DNA from: an uncultured Chloroflexota bacterium
GTDB taxonomy: Bacteria > Chloroflexota > Dehalococcoidia > CAUJGQ01
Direction of reading: 5' to 3'
Length of the DNA: 64,000 bases
NCBI GenBank assembly: GCA_937879875.1
Contig: CALFMN010000102.1
Coordinates: 10,913 to 74,912, forward strand
The stretch's first letter is position 1, and the number at the start of each line of letters is the position of its first letter. Shown here one piece after another: positions 6,979-15,088 of this stretch. The notes under the pieces are model-generated. The model made no database searches. It had not been told where the DNA came from and saw only the letters and a list, made by a program, of their open reading frames with translations. The translations under genes and the position numbers were made by a program.

Positions 6979-8901
6979 ATGGAGAGCAGCGGGTACTGGC
7001 AACACCTGGCTCAGGGCGGGCGGACCACGCGCCGGCGGGTGCTGGCCACCGGCGGCGCGGCCGCCGGCACGCTGTTCCTCGCGGCCTGCAGCGGATCGGG
7101 CAGCAAGAAGAGCAGTAGCAGCACCGGCAATGCGGGCGCCAACACGCAGGCCGGAGCCCCCACGTCGTCGGGGTCCGTTGCCAGCGGCGCGCCGCTCACG
7201 GCGACGGCGTCCGCGAATGGCTCACGTGGCAACCCGACGTCACCTATCTACCTGGATGCGAAGAGCAAACCGGTCACCGGCAAGGAGACTATCGAGGAGC
7301 TGCGGGAGCGCTTCCATCCCCGTAACCTCAAGTACTTACCCGGCTGGAAGAACAACCCCAAGTACGGTGGTACGCTGCGCTGGTTCAGCGACATGCCGAC
7401 GAGCTGGGACTTCTCCGACGCGGCAGCATCGCTCCTGGCCAGTTATGCGATGTTCCACAACGGTCTGATGACGTTCGAGATGGGCGATCTGAGCGACAAC
7501 CTGAACCTGGTCACGACCGAGCTGGACCTGGCGAAATCCTATGAGCAGACCGATCAGTTGACCCTGACCTTCAAGCTCCAGCCGAACGTCAAATGGCAGA
7601 ACGTGCCGCCGGTGAACGGGCGTCTGTTCACCTCCGAGGACGTCAAGTACTGCACCGAGGTCTACCAGAAAGCGCCCGTGCAGAGCACGATCTACCGCGA
7701 CGTCGATCACGTCGAGGTGCCGGACGCCAATACCGTCGTATTCAAGATGAAGCAGCCCGTCGCGTACTTCTTGAACGTCCTGCGCCAACCACACAACCTC
7801 ATCTTCTCGCGCGAGCAGCACGACTCGCCCAACGGCCTCAAGGACGGCCCGATCGGAACCGGTGCGTTCATTTTCACCGGCGGAACACTGCACGTTGGTT
7901 GGAAAGCGCGCAAGAACCCGGACTATTTTAAGAAGGATAAGTGGACCGGCCAACAGTTGCCGTATCTCGACGGGATAGAGACGCTGTACGTGGCCGATTC
8001 GAACGCGGCCGTGGCCGGCGTGCGATCGAAACAGGTCGACGTATACGGGGCGCCCACACGTAACATCTGGATGGACCTGCTCAAGACCAACCCGGAGTTG
8101 GTCACCCAGATCACCACGCCGCCGCCGAGCTATCAGCCCTTCATCGGCATCCGTAACGATAAGCCACCGTTCAACGATCCGCGCGTGCGGCAGGCGATGT
8201 CGTTGGCGATCGATCGTCAAGCCATCATTGATAGCGTGTTCTTCGGCATGGCCGGCTATGGCTACGCACAAGATTGGACGTACTTCGGCCAGGAGTGGCC
8301 CTGGACGCTGGACCAGGTCGGCCAGTACATGCAGTTCGACGTGAAGAAGGCCAAGCAGCTCCTGGCCGCCGCGGGCCTCAGTAACGGTATCGGCCGCAAG
8401 ATGGAACTCTATCACGTGGCCGCGACCGGCTACAACTTCGACACGGGGCAGCTAGTGGCCGACAACTGGCAGCGCAACCTCGGCATCGACGTGACGCAGA
8501 CGACGCCACCCGACTACGCGTCCTGGGTGAACAAGCTGTACAACGTCCAGTATGACGACACGATCGTTGTCGGTGTGGCCGGCCCAAGCCTTGACCCGGA
8601 TGCGTACGCGTTCGACCCGCTGAACTCACATTCGACCAAGAACTATTTCAAAGTCAATGACCCGCAACTGGATCAACTGACCCAGGCGCAGCGGGTGGAG
8701 TTCGACGTTCCCAAGCGCCAGGGGATCTTGCGGGAAATCATGGCCCGCGACCTAGATCAGGCCTACCGGATGTGGACGGTGACCCAGTACAAGATCAACG
8801 CCCGCTTCCCGTATCTGTACAACGCGGTCGATCAGGTCCACGCCTGGGGACCGGCGGGCTGGGGCTCCAAAGTCTGTGAGCTGATCTGGATGGACAAGTA
8901 G
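6979..8901 (+). CDS. Peptide/nickel-type ABC transporter substrate-binding lipoprotein (SBP family 5)
   Basis: A 640-residue extracytoplasmic binding protein. The N-terminus has TTRRRVLATGG, a twin-arginine-like signal, followed by a lipobox with lipid-attached C37 (LAAC), then a Ser/Gly/Ala-rich linker of about 60 residues. The mature part shows GGTLRW, LTFKLQPNVKWQ, the SEDVKYC segment, TGAFIF and DPRVRQAMSLAIDRQAI, all typical of the DppA/OppA family 5 fold. It delivers a ligand (often a peptide, but also opines or metals) to the two permeases that follow. ATG 6979 is preceded by GAGGAGGGA. Confidence 0.92.
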   Translation: MESSGYWQHLAQGGRTTRRRVLATGGAAAGTLFLAACSGSGSKKSSSSTGNAGANTQAGAPTSSGSVASGAPLTATASANGSRGNPTSPIYLDAKSKPVTGKETIEELRERFHPRNLKYLPGWKNNPKYGGTLRWFSDMPTSWDFSDAAASLLASYAMFHNGLMTFEMGDLSDNLNLVTTELDLAKSYEQTDQLTLTFKLQPNVKWQNVPPVNGRLFTSEDVKYCTEVYQKAPVQSTIYRDVDHVEVPDANTVVFKMKQPVAYFLNVLRQPHNLIFSREQHDSPNGLKDGPIGTGAFIFTGGTLHVGWKARKNPDYFKKDKWTGQQLPYLDGIETLYVADSNAAVAGVRSKQVDVYGAPTRNIWMDLLKTNPELVTQITTPPPSYQPFIGIRNDKPPFNDPRVRQAMSLAIDRQAIIDSVFFGMAGYGYAQDWTYFGQEWPWTLDQVGQYMQFDVKKAKQLLAAAGLSNGIGRKMELYHVAATGYNFDTGQLVADNWQRNLGIDVTQTTPPDYASWVNKLYNVQYDDTIVVGVAGPSLDPDAYAFDPLNSHSTKNYFKVNDPQLDQLTQAQRVEFDVPKRQGILREIMARDLDQAYRMWTVTQYKINARFPYLYNAVDQVHAWGPAGWGSKVCELIWMDK

Positions 8902-8960
8902 CCCTCTCGGCGGGAGCAGGCGGGCATGCGATCGAGCCCGCGGACTGTGGGGCACCGGCA

Positions 8961-9914
8961 ATGACGAACTACATCATCCGGCGCACGGCCGCCGCGGTGT
9001 TCGTCCTGCTCGTCATGTCCATCGTCATCTTCCGGCTGGTGCACTGGCTGCCGGGCGACGTCCTGCTGGTGAAGCTCGGGGAAGGCGGACGGGTTGCGCC
9101 GGCCCAAATGGCGCTGGCGCGCAAGGAGATGGGGCTCGACCGGCCGCTGGTGGTGCAATACACCTCATGGTTGGGCAACATCGTGCGCGGCAATTTCGGG
9201 CACTCGCTGCTCTACCCGAACAAGACCGTGCTCGGCCTGTACGGCGACGGCCTGCCCATCACCATCGAACTGGCCGTGCTTGGGCTCATCCTGGCGCTGC
9301 TGATCGCGATCCCGGTCGGCGTGCTCTCCGCGGTCAAGCAGGATACCTGGCTGGACTATGTCACCCGCGTCACCGCGATCGCTGGGCTTGCGGTGCCTAG
9401 CTTTTGGCTCGGAACCCTCGCCTTGCTGTACGGACAGCTCTGGTTCCACTGGACACCACCGTTGCGGTACATCTCATTCGGGCGAAACCCGGGCAGCAAC
9501 ATGCAGATGTTTGTCTTGCCCGCCGTGATTCTCGGCTTCGGCATCGGCGCGGGGATGACCCGCATTACGCGGAGCAGCGTGCTGGAAGCGCTGCGCAACG
9601 ACTACGTGCGCACGGCGCGGGCGAAAGGGCTACGCTCTGGCACGGTGATCGTCCGGCACGTGCTGCGCAACTCGCTCATCCCGGTGACCACCGTCCTTGG
9701 TCTGCAGGTCGGCGCACTGCTCGGTGGCCAGGTGATCCTGGAGCAACTCTTCAGCCTGCCCGGTATCGGACAGATCACGTTGAACGGCGTGCTCACGCGA
9801 GACTACACCGTGATCCAGGGCGGCGCGCTGATGATCGGTTCCGTCGTAGTCTTCATGAACCTGCTGGTCGACGTGTCATACGTCTTCCTGGATCCGCGGA
9901 TCAGGTACGGGTAA
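8961..9914 (+). CDS. ABC transporter permease, DppB/OppB type
   Basis: A 317-residue inner-membrane protein. The N-terminus (TNYIIRRTAAAVFVLLVMSIVIF) is the first helix, followed by a periplasmic loop with GDV and the MGLDRPLVVQY motif. The cytoplasmic coupling loop DYVRTARAKGL carries the EAA-type motif contacting the ATPase. The C-terminus (DVSYVFLDPRIRYG) is the family ending. It forms a heterodimeric channel with the next gene product. Only 59 bases separate it from the binding-protein gene, so both belong to one operon. Confidence 0.92.
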   Translation: MTNYIIRRTAAAVFVLLVMSIVIFRLVHWLPGDVLLVKLGEGGRVAPAQMALARKEMGLDRPLVVQYTSWLGNIVRGNFGHSLLYPNKTVLGLYGDGLPITIELAVLGLILALLIAIPVGVLSAVKQDTWLDYVTRVTAIAGLAVPSFWLGTLALLYGQLWFHWTPPLRYISFGRNPGSNMQMFVLPAVILGFGIGAGMTRITRSSVLEALRNDYVRTARAKGLRSGTVIVRHVLRNSLIPVTTVLGLQVGALLGGQVILEQLFSLPGIGQITLNGVLTRDYTVIQGGALMIGSVVVFMNLLVDVSYVFLDPRIRYG

Positions 9915-9963
9915 GCGCGGACTGGCGGTCAACGCGGGCATCGTCGCTCCGTGGAGGTGCCAG

Positions 9964-10884
9964 GTGACGATCGAAGGCGCCTTGCTCGACACCGAACCAG
10001 GCAAAGTTGCCGGCGAGCTTGATTCCCTGCGTCCACGGCGCGGTCGCGCGGGGCGCCTATTGCTCGTTGCCCGCAGGAAGCCCCTCGGTACGATCTCTCT
10101 GGCTGTGATCGTGGTGCTGGTGGTGACCGCGGTCTTCGCGCCGCTGATCGCGCCCTATGATCCGACGGCCACGCACCCGCGCCAGAAGTTGCAAAGCTCG
10201 AGCGCACAGTTCCTGCTCGGAACCGACAACCTCGGTCGCGACACCTTCAGCCAAATCGTGCACGGCGCCCGTACCTCGCTGTGGGCCGGTGTCTCCGCCA
10301 CCGTCTTCGGCACCATCCTGGGTTCGCTCATCGGCATGGCCAGCGGTTACGCAGGCGGTCGCACCGACATGGCGATCCAGCGATTTATGGACGCGCTCCA
10401 AGCGTTGCCGCTGATCGTGCTGTTGCTGGTCGTCGTGGTGGCGCTTGGGCCGAGCCTGTGGAACATCGTCTTGGCGCTGTCCATCGGCATCTTGCCCGCC
10501 GCCGGCAGAATCATCCGCGGCGCCACGCTCACGGTGAAGACGGAAACCTACATCGAGGCGGCGCGCGTCGTGGGCGCCCAGCCGTTTCGTATCCTGTTTC
10601 GACACGTGCTCCCCAACGTCACCGCGTATATCATCGTGATCGCCTCGGTGACGGTCGGCGGCGCCATCCTCGCCGAGGCCGGCCTGAGCTTCCTGGGCCT
10701 GGGCGTACCACCGCCCACGCCATCATGGGGCGGCATGCTGACGAACGCGGGGCGGCGGTTCTTCGAAGAGCAACCCGGACTCGCCATCTACCCCGGGCTC
10801 GCTATCTTTGTGTCTGTGCTCTCCTTCAACTTGCTGGGCGACACTCTCCGCGACGTGTTCGACCCGCGGCTGCGCGGCCGCTAA
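9964..10884 (+). CDS. ABC transporter permease, DppC/OppC type
   Basis: A 306-residue membrane protein starting at GTG 9964, chosen for the GGAGG six bases upstream. It has the N-terminal helix of DppC proteins, then LAPYDPTATHPRQKL, LLGTDNLGRDTFSQI (the family hallmark), and an EAA loop TYIEAARVVGA. It ends FDPRLRGR. Together with the upstream permease it completes the transmembrane part of the importer. The two ATPases normally encoded next (DppD/DppF) are not present in the window; the next genes lie on the other strand. Confidence 0.92.
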   Translation: MTIEGALLDTEPGKVAGELDSLRPRRGRAGRLLLVARRKPLGTISLAVIVVLVVTAVFAPLIAPYDPTATHPRQKLQSSSAQFLLGTDNLGRDTFSQIVHGARTSLWAGVSATVFGTILGSLIGMASGYAGGRTDMAIQRFMDALQALPLIVLLLVVVVALGPSLWNIVLALSIGILPAAGRIIRGATLTVKTETYIEAARVVGAQPFRILFRHVLPNVTAYIIVIASVTVGGAILAEAGLSFLGLGVPPPTPSWGGMLTNAGRRFFEEQPGLAIYPGLAIFVSVLSFNLLGDTLRDVFDPRLRGR

Positions 10885-10944
10885 CGGCTGTCCGTGCGAT
10901 CGTCCGGCTTCGTTGCCGTGCTGCCGGCCGCGCAGGCGCCGGTC

Positions 10945-11050
10945 TCTACGTCGTCATCAGCATGGGCGAGCGCGGCGCCGGCGCGATCGCGTCGGGGCCA
11001 AGCGCGTACGCATCCTTCTGACAGACCTGGATGCGGTAGCAGCCGGGGTC
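10945..11050 (-). pseudogene. Duplicated 3' end of an NHL-repeat gene (direct repeat copy 1)
   Basis: This 106-bp segment aligns without gaps to 12735-12840, the last 35 codons of the NHL gene, with about 12 mismatches. On the minus strand it still reads CYRIQVCQKDAYALGPDAIAP and ends RSPMLMTT-stop, against CHRIQVYQKEAYALGPEAIAP and RSPTLMTT in the intact gene. Similarity stops upstream, where the frame soon meets a TGA. It is the tail of a lost or truncated paralogue. The rest of the 301-bp gap (10885-11185) holds nothing else I can recognise. Confidence 0.75.
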
Positions 11051-11185
11051 GGCGATCTCGCGGCAGGTCTGGTTGCGCGCCTCGGCGGCGTGTCAGTGCG
11101 GAGGCAGGGCCGGCCGGTGACGTGCCGCCGTCCGAGCCGTAAGCCGGCCGTTCACGCGCTCCGGCCGCGGCGCTGACCGATGCCG

Positions 11186-12604
11186 CTATCCTACCGGCAG
11201 GCGGTTGAGGCCGGCGGCGGCCGCGGCCTGCTGCACGGCGCCGGCGACGGCGGGCACGACCTGCCTGTTGAACACTGACGGCACGATATACTCCTCCGAG
11301 AGCTCATCCTCGGCGACCAGCCCCGCCAACGCCTCGGCAGCCGCGATCTTCATCGCGTCGTTGACGCCGCGCGCACGGCAGTCGAGCAGCCCGCGGAAGA
11401 CACCCGGAAACGCCAGCACATTGTTGATCTGGTTGGGGTAGTCGCTGCGGCCGGTCGCCACGATGCGTACGTTCTCCGGCATCTCTTCGGGCATGATCTC
11501 CGGCGTCGGGTTGGCAAGCGCGAAGGCGATCGCACGAGGACGCATCGCCGCCAGCCACTCGCCACGCGCCAGGTTCGGGCCGCTCAAGCCGATGAAGGCG
11601 TCGGCGCCGCGCAGCGCTTCGGCCAGATCGCCGGTGACACGCTCGCGGTTGGTGTGCTCGGCGATCCACTGCTTTTGCGGGTTCATATGCTCGGTTCTGC
11701 CCGCGTAGACGACGCCGGCGCGGTCGACAGTGATCACGTCGCCGACGCCCGCCTGCAGCAGCAGCTTCGTCGAGGCGACGGCCGAGGCGCCGAGGCCGAG
11801 CACCACCAGCTTCATCTTCCCCAGCCGCCGTCCGCTGCAGCGAGCGGCATTCAGCATCGCTGCGAGGACGACGATCGCCGTGCCGTGCTGATCGTCGTGA
11901 AAGACGGGGATGTCGAGCCGGCGGCTCAGCTCCTCCTCCACCGTGAAGCAGGCCGGCGCCGCCACGTCCTCAAGGTTGATGCCGCCGAAGCCCGGCGCGA
12001 TCGCGGCGCCGACTTCGATCAACTGCTCGGGACTCTCGACCCGCACGCAGATGGGATAAGCATCGACGCCGGCAAACTCCTTGAAGAGCAGCGCCTTGCC
12101 CTCCATCACCGGCATCGCCGCCTCGGGGCCGATATCGCCCAGCCCCAGCACCGCCGATCCATCCGTGAGCACGGCCACCGCGTTGCGCTTGATCGTCAGC
12201 TCCCAGACGCGCTCCGGCTGCGCCGCGATCGCCTGTGAGACGCGGCCCACGCCCGGCGTGTAGGCCATCGAGAGGTCGTCGCGGGTGCGCACCGGCAGCT
12301 TCGAGCTGACAGCGATCTTCCCGCCCTGGTGGAGGGCGAAGGTGCGGTCGATCGCCTCAAGCAACTCGATGCCCGCGATCTCCCGCACCGCGGCGATCAC
12401 CTGCGCGCTGTGCTCCTCATCACGGCACTTCACGGCGATGTCCCGCACGACCTCGCTGCCGCGGTGCTCGACGATGTCGACGGCGTCGATATCGCCGCCG
12501 GCCTGCCCAATCGCCGTAGTCAGCCGGCCCAGCATGCCGGGGATGCTGCGGATCCGCGTGCGCAGCGTGAAGGTGTAGCCTGCCGACGGGGTGATGCTCG
12601 TCAC
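11186..12604 (-). CDS. NAD(P)-dependent malic enzyme with N-terminal ACT domain
   Basis: A 472-residue enzyme that oxidatively decarboxylates malate to pyruvate. An ACT-like regulatory domain occupies roughly residues 8-80 (RIRSIPGMLGRLTTAIGQAGGDI). The malic domain follows with YTPGVGRVSQAI, VLTDGSAVLGLGDIGPEA, the KALLFKEFAGVDAYPIC segment and FHDDQHGTAIV. The nucleotide-binding loop is VLGLGASAVAS, and ANPTPEIMP is also typical. I chose GTG 12604 because GAGAGG lies six bases upstream; ATG 12643 would add 13 residues without a ribosome site. It is flanked on both sides by copies of the NHL gene 3' end. Confidence 0.93.
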   Translation of the reverse strand: MTSITPSAGYTFTLRTRIRSIPGMLGRLTTAIGQAGGDIDAVDIVEHRGSEVVRDIAVKCRDEEHSAQVIAAVREIAGIELLEAIDRTFALHQGGKIAVSSKLPVRTRDDLSMAYTPGVGRVSQAIAAQPERVWELTIKRNAVAVLTDGSAVLGLGDIGPEAAMPVMEGKALLFKEFAGVDAYPICVRVESPEQLIEVGAAIAPGFGGINLEDVAAPACFTVEEELSRRLDIPVFHDDQHGTAIVVLAAMLNAARCSGRRLGKMKLVVLGLGASAVASTKLLLQAGVGDVITVDRAGVVYAGRTEHMNPQKQWIAEHTNRERVTGDLAEALRGADAFIGLSGPNLARGEWLAAMRPRAIAFALANPTPEIMPEEMPENVRIVATGRSDYPNQINNVLAFPGVFRGLLDCRARGVNDAMKIAAAEALAGLVAEDELSEEYIVPSVFNRQVVPAVAGAVQQAAAAAGLNRLPVG

Positions 12605-12734
12605 GAAAACCCTCTCAGTTGGCCAGCCAGCCCGGCTAGCCATCGGCCTGCAACCGCACCAGTTCCGGCAATGCGATCAGGCACTCGGTTGCGTTACGGA
12701 GTGCGTCGCGTGCGCCGCCACGACGCCTGCCGAA

Positions 12735-12840
12735 TCTACGTCGTCATCAGCGTGGGCGAGCGCGGGACTGGCGCGATCGCCTCCGGGCCGAGCGCGTACG
12801 CCTCTTTCTGATAGACCTGGATGCGGTGGCAGCCGTGGTC
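12735..12840. repeat. Direct repeat copy 2 (3' end of the NHL gene)
   Basis: This is the partner of 10945-11050, offset by exactly 1,790 bases and ungapped. It begins one base outside the NHL stop codon. The pair brackets the malic enzyme gene in direct orientation. Confidence 0.75.
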
Positions 12841-13755
12841 GCAGATGAAGAGGCGGCCCTCGGCATCGACGCGTACGGAGCCCGGGCCTTTCAGCCGCTT
12901 CTGCGGCTCAAGCCGCGCCATCTCGCGCAGGCGCAGCGGCTTCGGATTCGCCAGCAGGTAGTCGCGGGCCACGCGCGAGAGTGTCGCATCGCCGACGAAC
13001 TGCTCGACGTAGCGGCCGTCGGGATTGAAGAGCTGCACGCGGTTGTTGCCCCAGTCCGCCACGTAGATGTCGCCGTCGCGGTCCACCGCCAGGCCTGCCG
13101 GCCGGTTGAGCTGCCCTGCTTCTGCGCCGGACGAGCCGAACGCGGAGAGAAAGGCGCCATCGGCGCTGAAGGTCTGCACGCGGTCGTTGCGCCAGTCGCT
13201 GACGTACACGCGGCCTTCGTCATCCACAGCGATGCCCCAGGGCATGTTGAACTCGCCGGGACCGCTGCCGAACCTGCCCCACGTTGAGAGGAAGCGGCCG
13301 TCGCGGGAAAACTTCTGCACGCGGTGGTTCATGGTGTCCACCACGAACAGATTCTCCTCGTCGGATGTGTCGAAGGCGATGCCAGAGGGGCGGTTGAGCT
13401 GGCCCTCGCCGCTGCCCGCCTCGCCCCAGGTGCCGAGGCACTGCCCCTCGCGATCCATGATCGTGATGCGGTTCAGCGCCTCGTCGGAGATCAGCAGCCG
13501 CTCCTCGCGGTCGCGGATCAGCGCCGCCGGCCACAGGAACTTGCCCTCGGCCGTGCCGGCGCCGCCGATCACGTCGCGGTCCTCGTCGTCCCAGCTGTAG
13601 CGGCGGATCTCCGTGCCCAGTTCGCCGCGGCAGAGCACGTAGATGCGGCCCTCATCGCCCAGGGCGACGTCCACCGGATTCGTAGTCAGGCGGCGCATCC
13701 CCAGCGTCTTGATATAGGGAAAGCCCGCCCGCAGCAGGGCATGTGCTCTCGGCAT
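12736..13755 (-). CDS. NHL-repeat beta-propeller protein
   Basis: A 339-residue protein built of NHL blades. Repeated units read G-x-GxGEGQLNRPSGIAFD, NLFVVDTMNHRVQKFS, GRVYVSDWRNDRVQTFS and GDIYVADWGNNRVQLFN, spaced about 45-50 residues, enough for a six-blade propeller. No signal peptide or lipobox is seen, so it may be cytoplasmic or exported non-classically. ATG 13755 was chosen for AAGGAG about 10 bases upstream; the open frame before it is proline/arginine-rich and unlike the family. Such proteins serve as binding scaffolds or lyase-like enzymes; the role is unknown here. Confidence 0.82.
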   Translation of the reverse strand: MPRAHALLRAGFPYIKTLGMRRLTTNPVDVALGDEGRIYVLCRGELGTEIRRYSWDDEDRDVIGGAGTAEGKFLWPAALIRDREERLLISDEALNRITIMDREGQCLGTWGEAGSGEGQLNRPSGIAFDTSDEENLFVVDTMNHRVQKFSRDGRFLSTWGRFGSGPGEFNMPWGIAVDDEGRVYVSDWRNDRVQTFSADGAFLSAFGSSGAEAGQLNRPAGLAVDRDGDIYVADWGNNRVQLFNPDGRYVEQFVGDATLSRVARDYLLANPKPLRLREMARLEPQKRLKGPGSVRVDAEGRLFICDHGCHRIQVYQKEAYALGPEAIAPVPRSPTLMTT

Positions 13756-13805
13756 CGCTCGTCGGCTCCTTCCTGGCAGCGTCGCGTGAATCTCACCGCT
13801 CTCTT

Positions 13806-13888
13806 GCGCCGCTGGTCGCGCCTGGCGGCGCGAAGGGCGCAGCATTGAAAGGTCTCCGACGGTTGCGCTCAGCTATGGGCGCCCCTAC
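13806..13888 (+). repeat. Intergenic repeat family D, copy 1
   Basis: It begins GCGCCGCTGGTCGCGCC and ends GGGCGCCCCTAC. The first 35 bases match the reverse complement of 40484-40535 with one difference, and the last dozen bases also match; this copy has about 30 extra bases in the middle. It contains the small hairpin CGCGCC-TGGC-GGCGCG. It lies upstream of the NHL gene. Confidence 0.6.
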
Positions 13889-13904
13889 GTCTGTCGCTGT
13901 GGCG

Positions 13905-15041
13905 CTAGTTGCGGAACGGGTGGAGCTGCTCGTACGTTCCGCCGACGATCGGGTTGGCGTCGAGCCCCAGCCACTGCTCCAGCACCGTGGCGTAGACGCC
14001 GCGGAAATCGACGTGGTGGCGCAGGTCCTCGCCATTGAGCTGCTGCGTCGGGTCGAGCGAGGGATACTGGCCGTAGAGGCCGCCCTGCACCGGCTTGCCG
14101 ATCAGATAGGCGCCGCCGCCGGAGCCGTGGTCGGTGCCGCTGCCGTTGTCCTTGATGCGCCGGCCGAACTCCGTGAACACCAGCATCACCACATTGTCCG
14201 CGGCGTCGTGCTCTTCGAGGTCCTGGAAGAAGTCCGCGACGGCGCCGGAGAGCTCGCCCAGCAGCTTCGGGTGCGTGGCGAGCTGCGTGGCGTGGCTGTC
14301 GTAGCCGCCGTGCTGGGTGTAGAAGACGCGCGTGCCCAGGCCGGCGAGATGCACGCGCGCCACGTCGCGCAGGCTCTTCGCCAGCGGGTTGTCGGCGTAC
14401 TGCACCGTCGAGTGATACTTTTCCGGCGCCTGCTTGAGTAAGTCCGCGCCGGTGAGCACGTCGACGCCGGTGTGGCTAAGGTAGTCCTTCACCATGCCGG
14501 AGCCGACGGCGGGCGTGTACATCTGGCGGAAGATATCCAGCGCCTCGTCGCGCTGCTGCTGCGCCTTGATCCCGCTCATCAGGCCGTACGAGTCGAGATC
14601 GCCGACGGACGTGATCGGCACCTCCGGCGCGGCCATCGCCCGCGGCAGCCCGCGCCCGAAGCTGATGCCCGTGAGCACATTCTCGTGCTGCGGGTCCAAA
14701 TCGCGGATCGCCTTGCCCAGCCAGCCCTCGGTGGCGACCTTCTCCGGCTCGCAGGTGTGCCAGATGTCCATGCCGCGGAAATGCGAGCGGTTGTGGTTCG
14801 GATAGCCCACGCCCTGAATCACCGCGACTTTGTCCTGGCTGAACAGGTCGTTGAAGCGGGCCAGCTGCGGGTGGAAGGCCAGCGTGCCGTCGATCGGGAT
14901 CACCTGCTCCTCGGCCACCCGTACCGTCGGTCGGGAGTCGTGATAGATGCCGTCTTCGTAGGGAATGACCGTATTGAGGAAGTCGTTGCCGCCGCTGAGC
15001 TGCAGCACCACCAGCACGGGTTCACGTTCGCCGTCCGCCAT
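13905..15041 (-). CDS. DUF1501 family protein
   Basis: A 378-residue protein with the DUF1501 features: LVVLQLSGGNDFLNTVIPY at the start, IPIDGTLAFHPQL, VAVIQGVGYPNHNRSHFRGMDIWHT, YTQHGGYDSHATQ, VFTEFGRRIKDNGSGTDHGSGG and HHVDFRGVYATVLEQWLG. The family belongs to the alkaline-phosphatase/sulfatase-like superfamily and pairs with DUF1800 genes, as here. Many relatives carry a Tat signal; none is present after this start. ATG 15041 has GGGAGGG at the right distance. It is 47 bases downstream of the DUF1800 gene, so the two are likely one operon. Confidence 0.9.
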   Translation of the reverse strand: MADGEREPVLVVLQLSGGNDFLNTVIPYEDGIYHDSRPTVRVAEEQVIPIDGTLAFHPQLARFNDLFSQDKVAVIQGVGYPNHNRSHFRGMDIWHTCEPEKVATEGWLGKAIRDLDPQHENVLTGISFGRGLPRAMAAPEVPITSVGDLDSYGLMSGIKAQQQRDEALDIFRQMYTPAVGSGMVKDYLSHTGVDVLTGADLLKQAPEKYHSTVQYADNPLAKSLRDVARVHLAGLGTRVFYTQHGGYDSHATQLATHPKLLGELSGAVADFFQDLEEHDAADNVVMLVFTEFGRRIKDNGSGTDHGSGGGAYLIGKPVQGGLYGQYPSLDPTQQLNGEDLRHHVDFRGVYATVLEQWLGLDANPIVGGTYEQLHPFRN

Positions 15042-15088
15042 TATAAAGTCCCTCCCATCACAGATGCTGTCAGAGGCGCGGCGCGGGC

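Noticed and set aside
6554..7468. Plus-strand frame overlapping the importer binding-protein gene
   Set aside because: Arg/Pro/Ser-rich, no family, and it overlaps a gene with a clear Tat lipoprotein signal.
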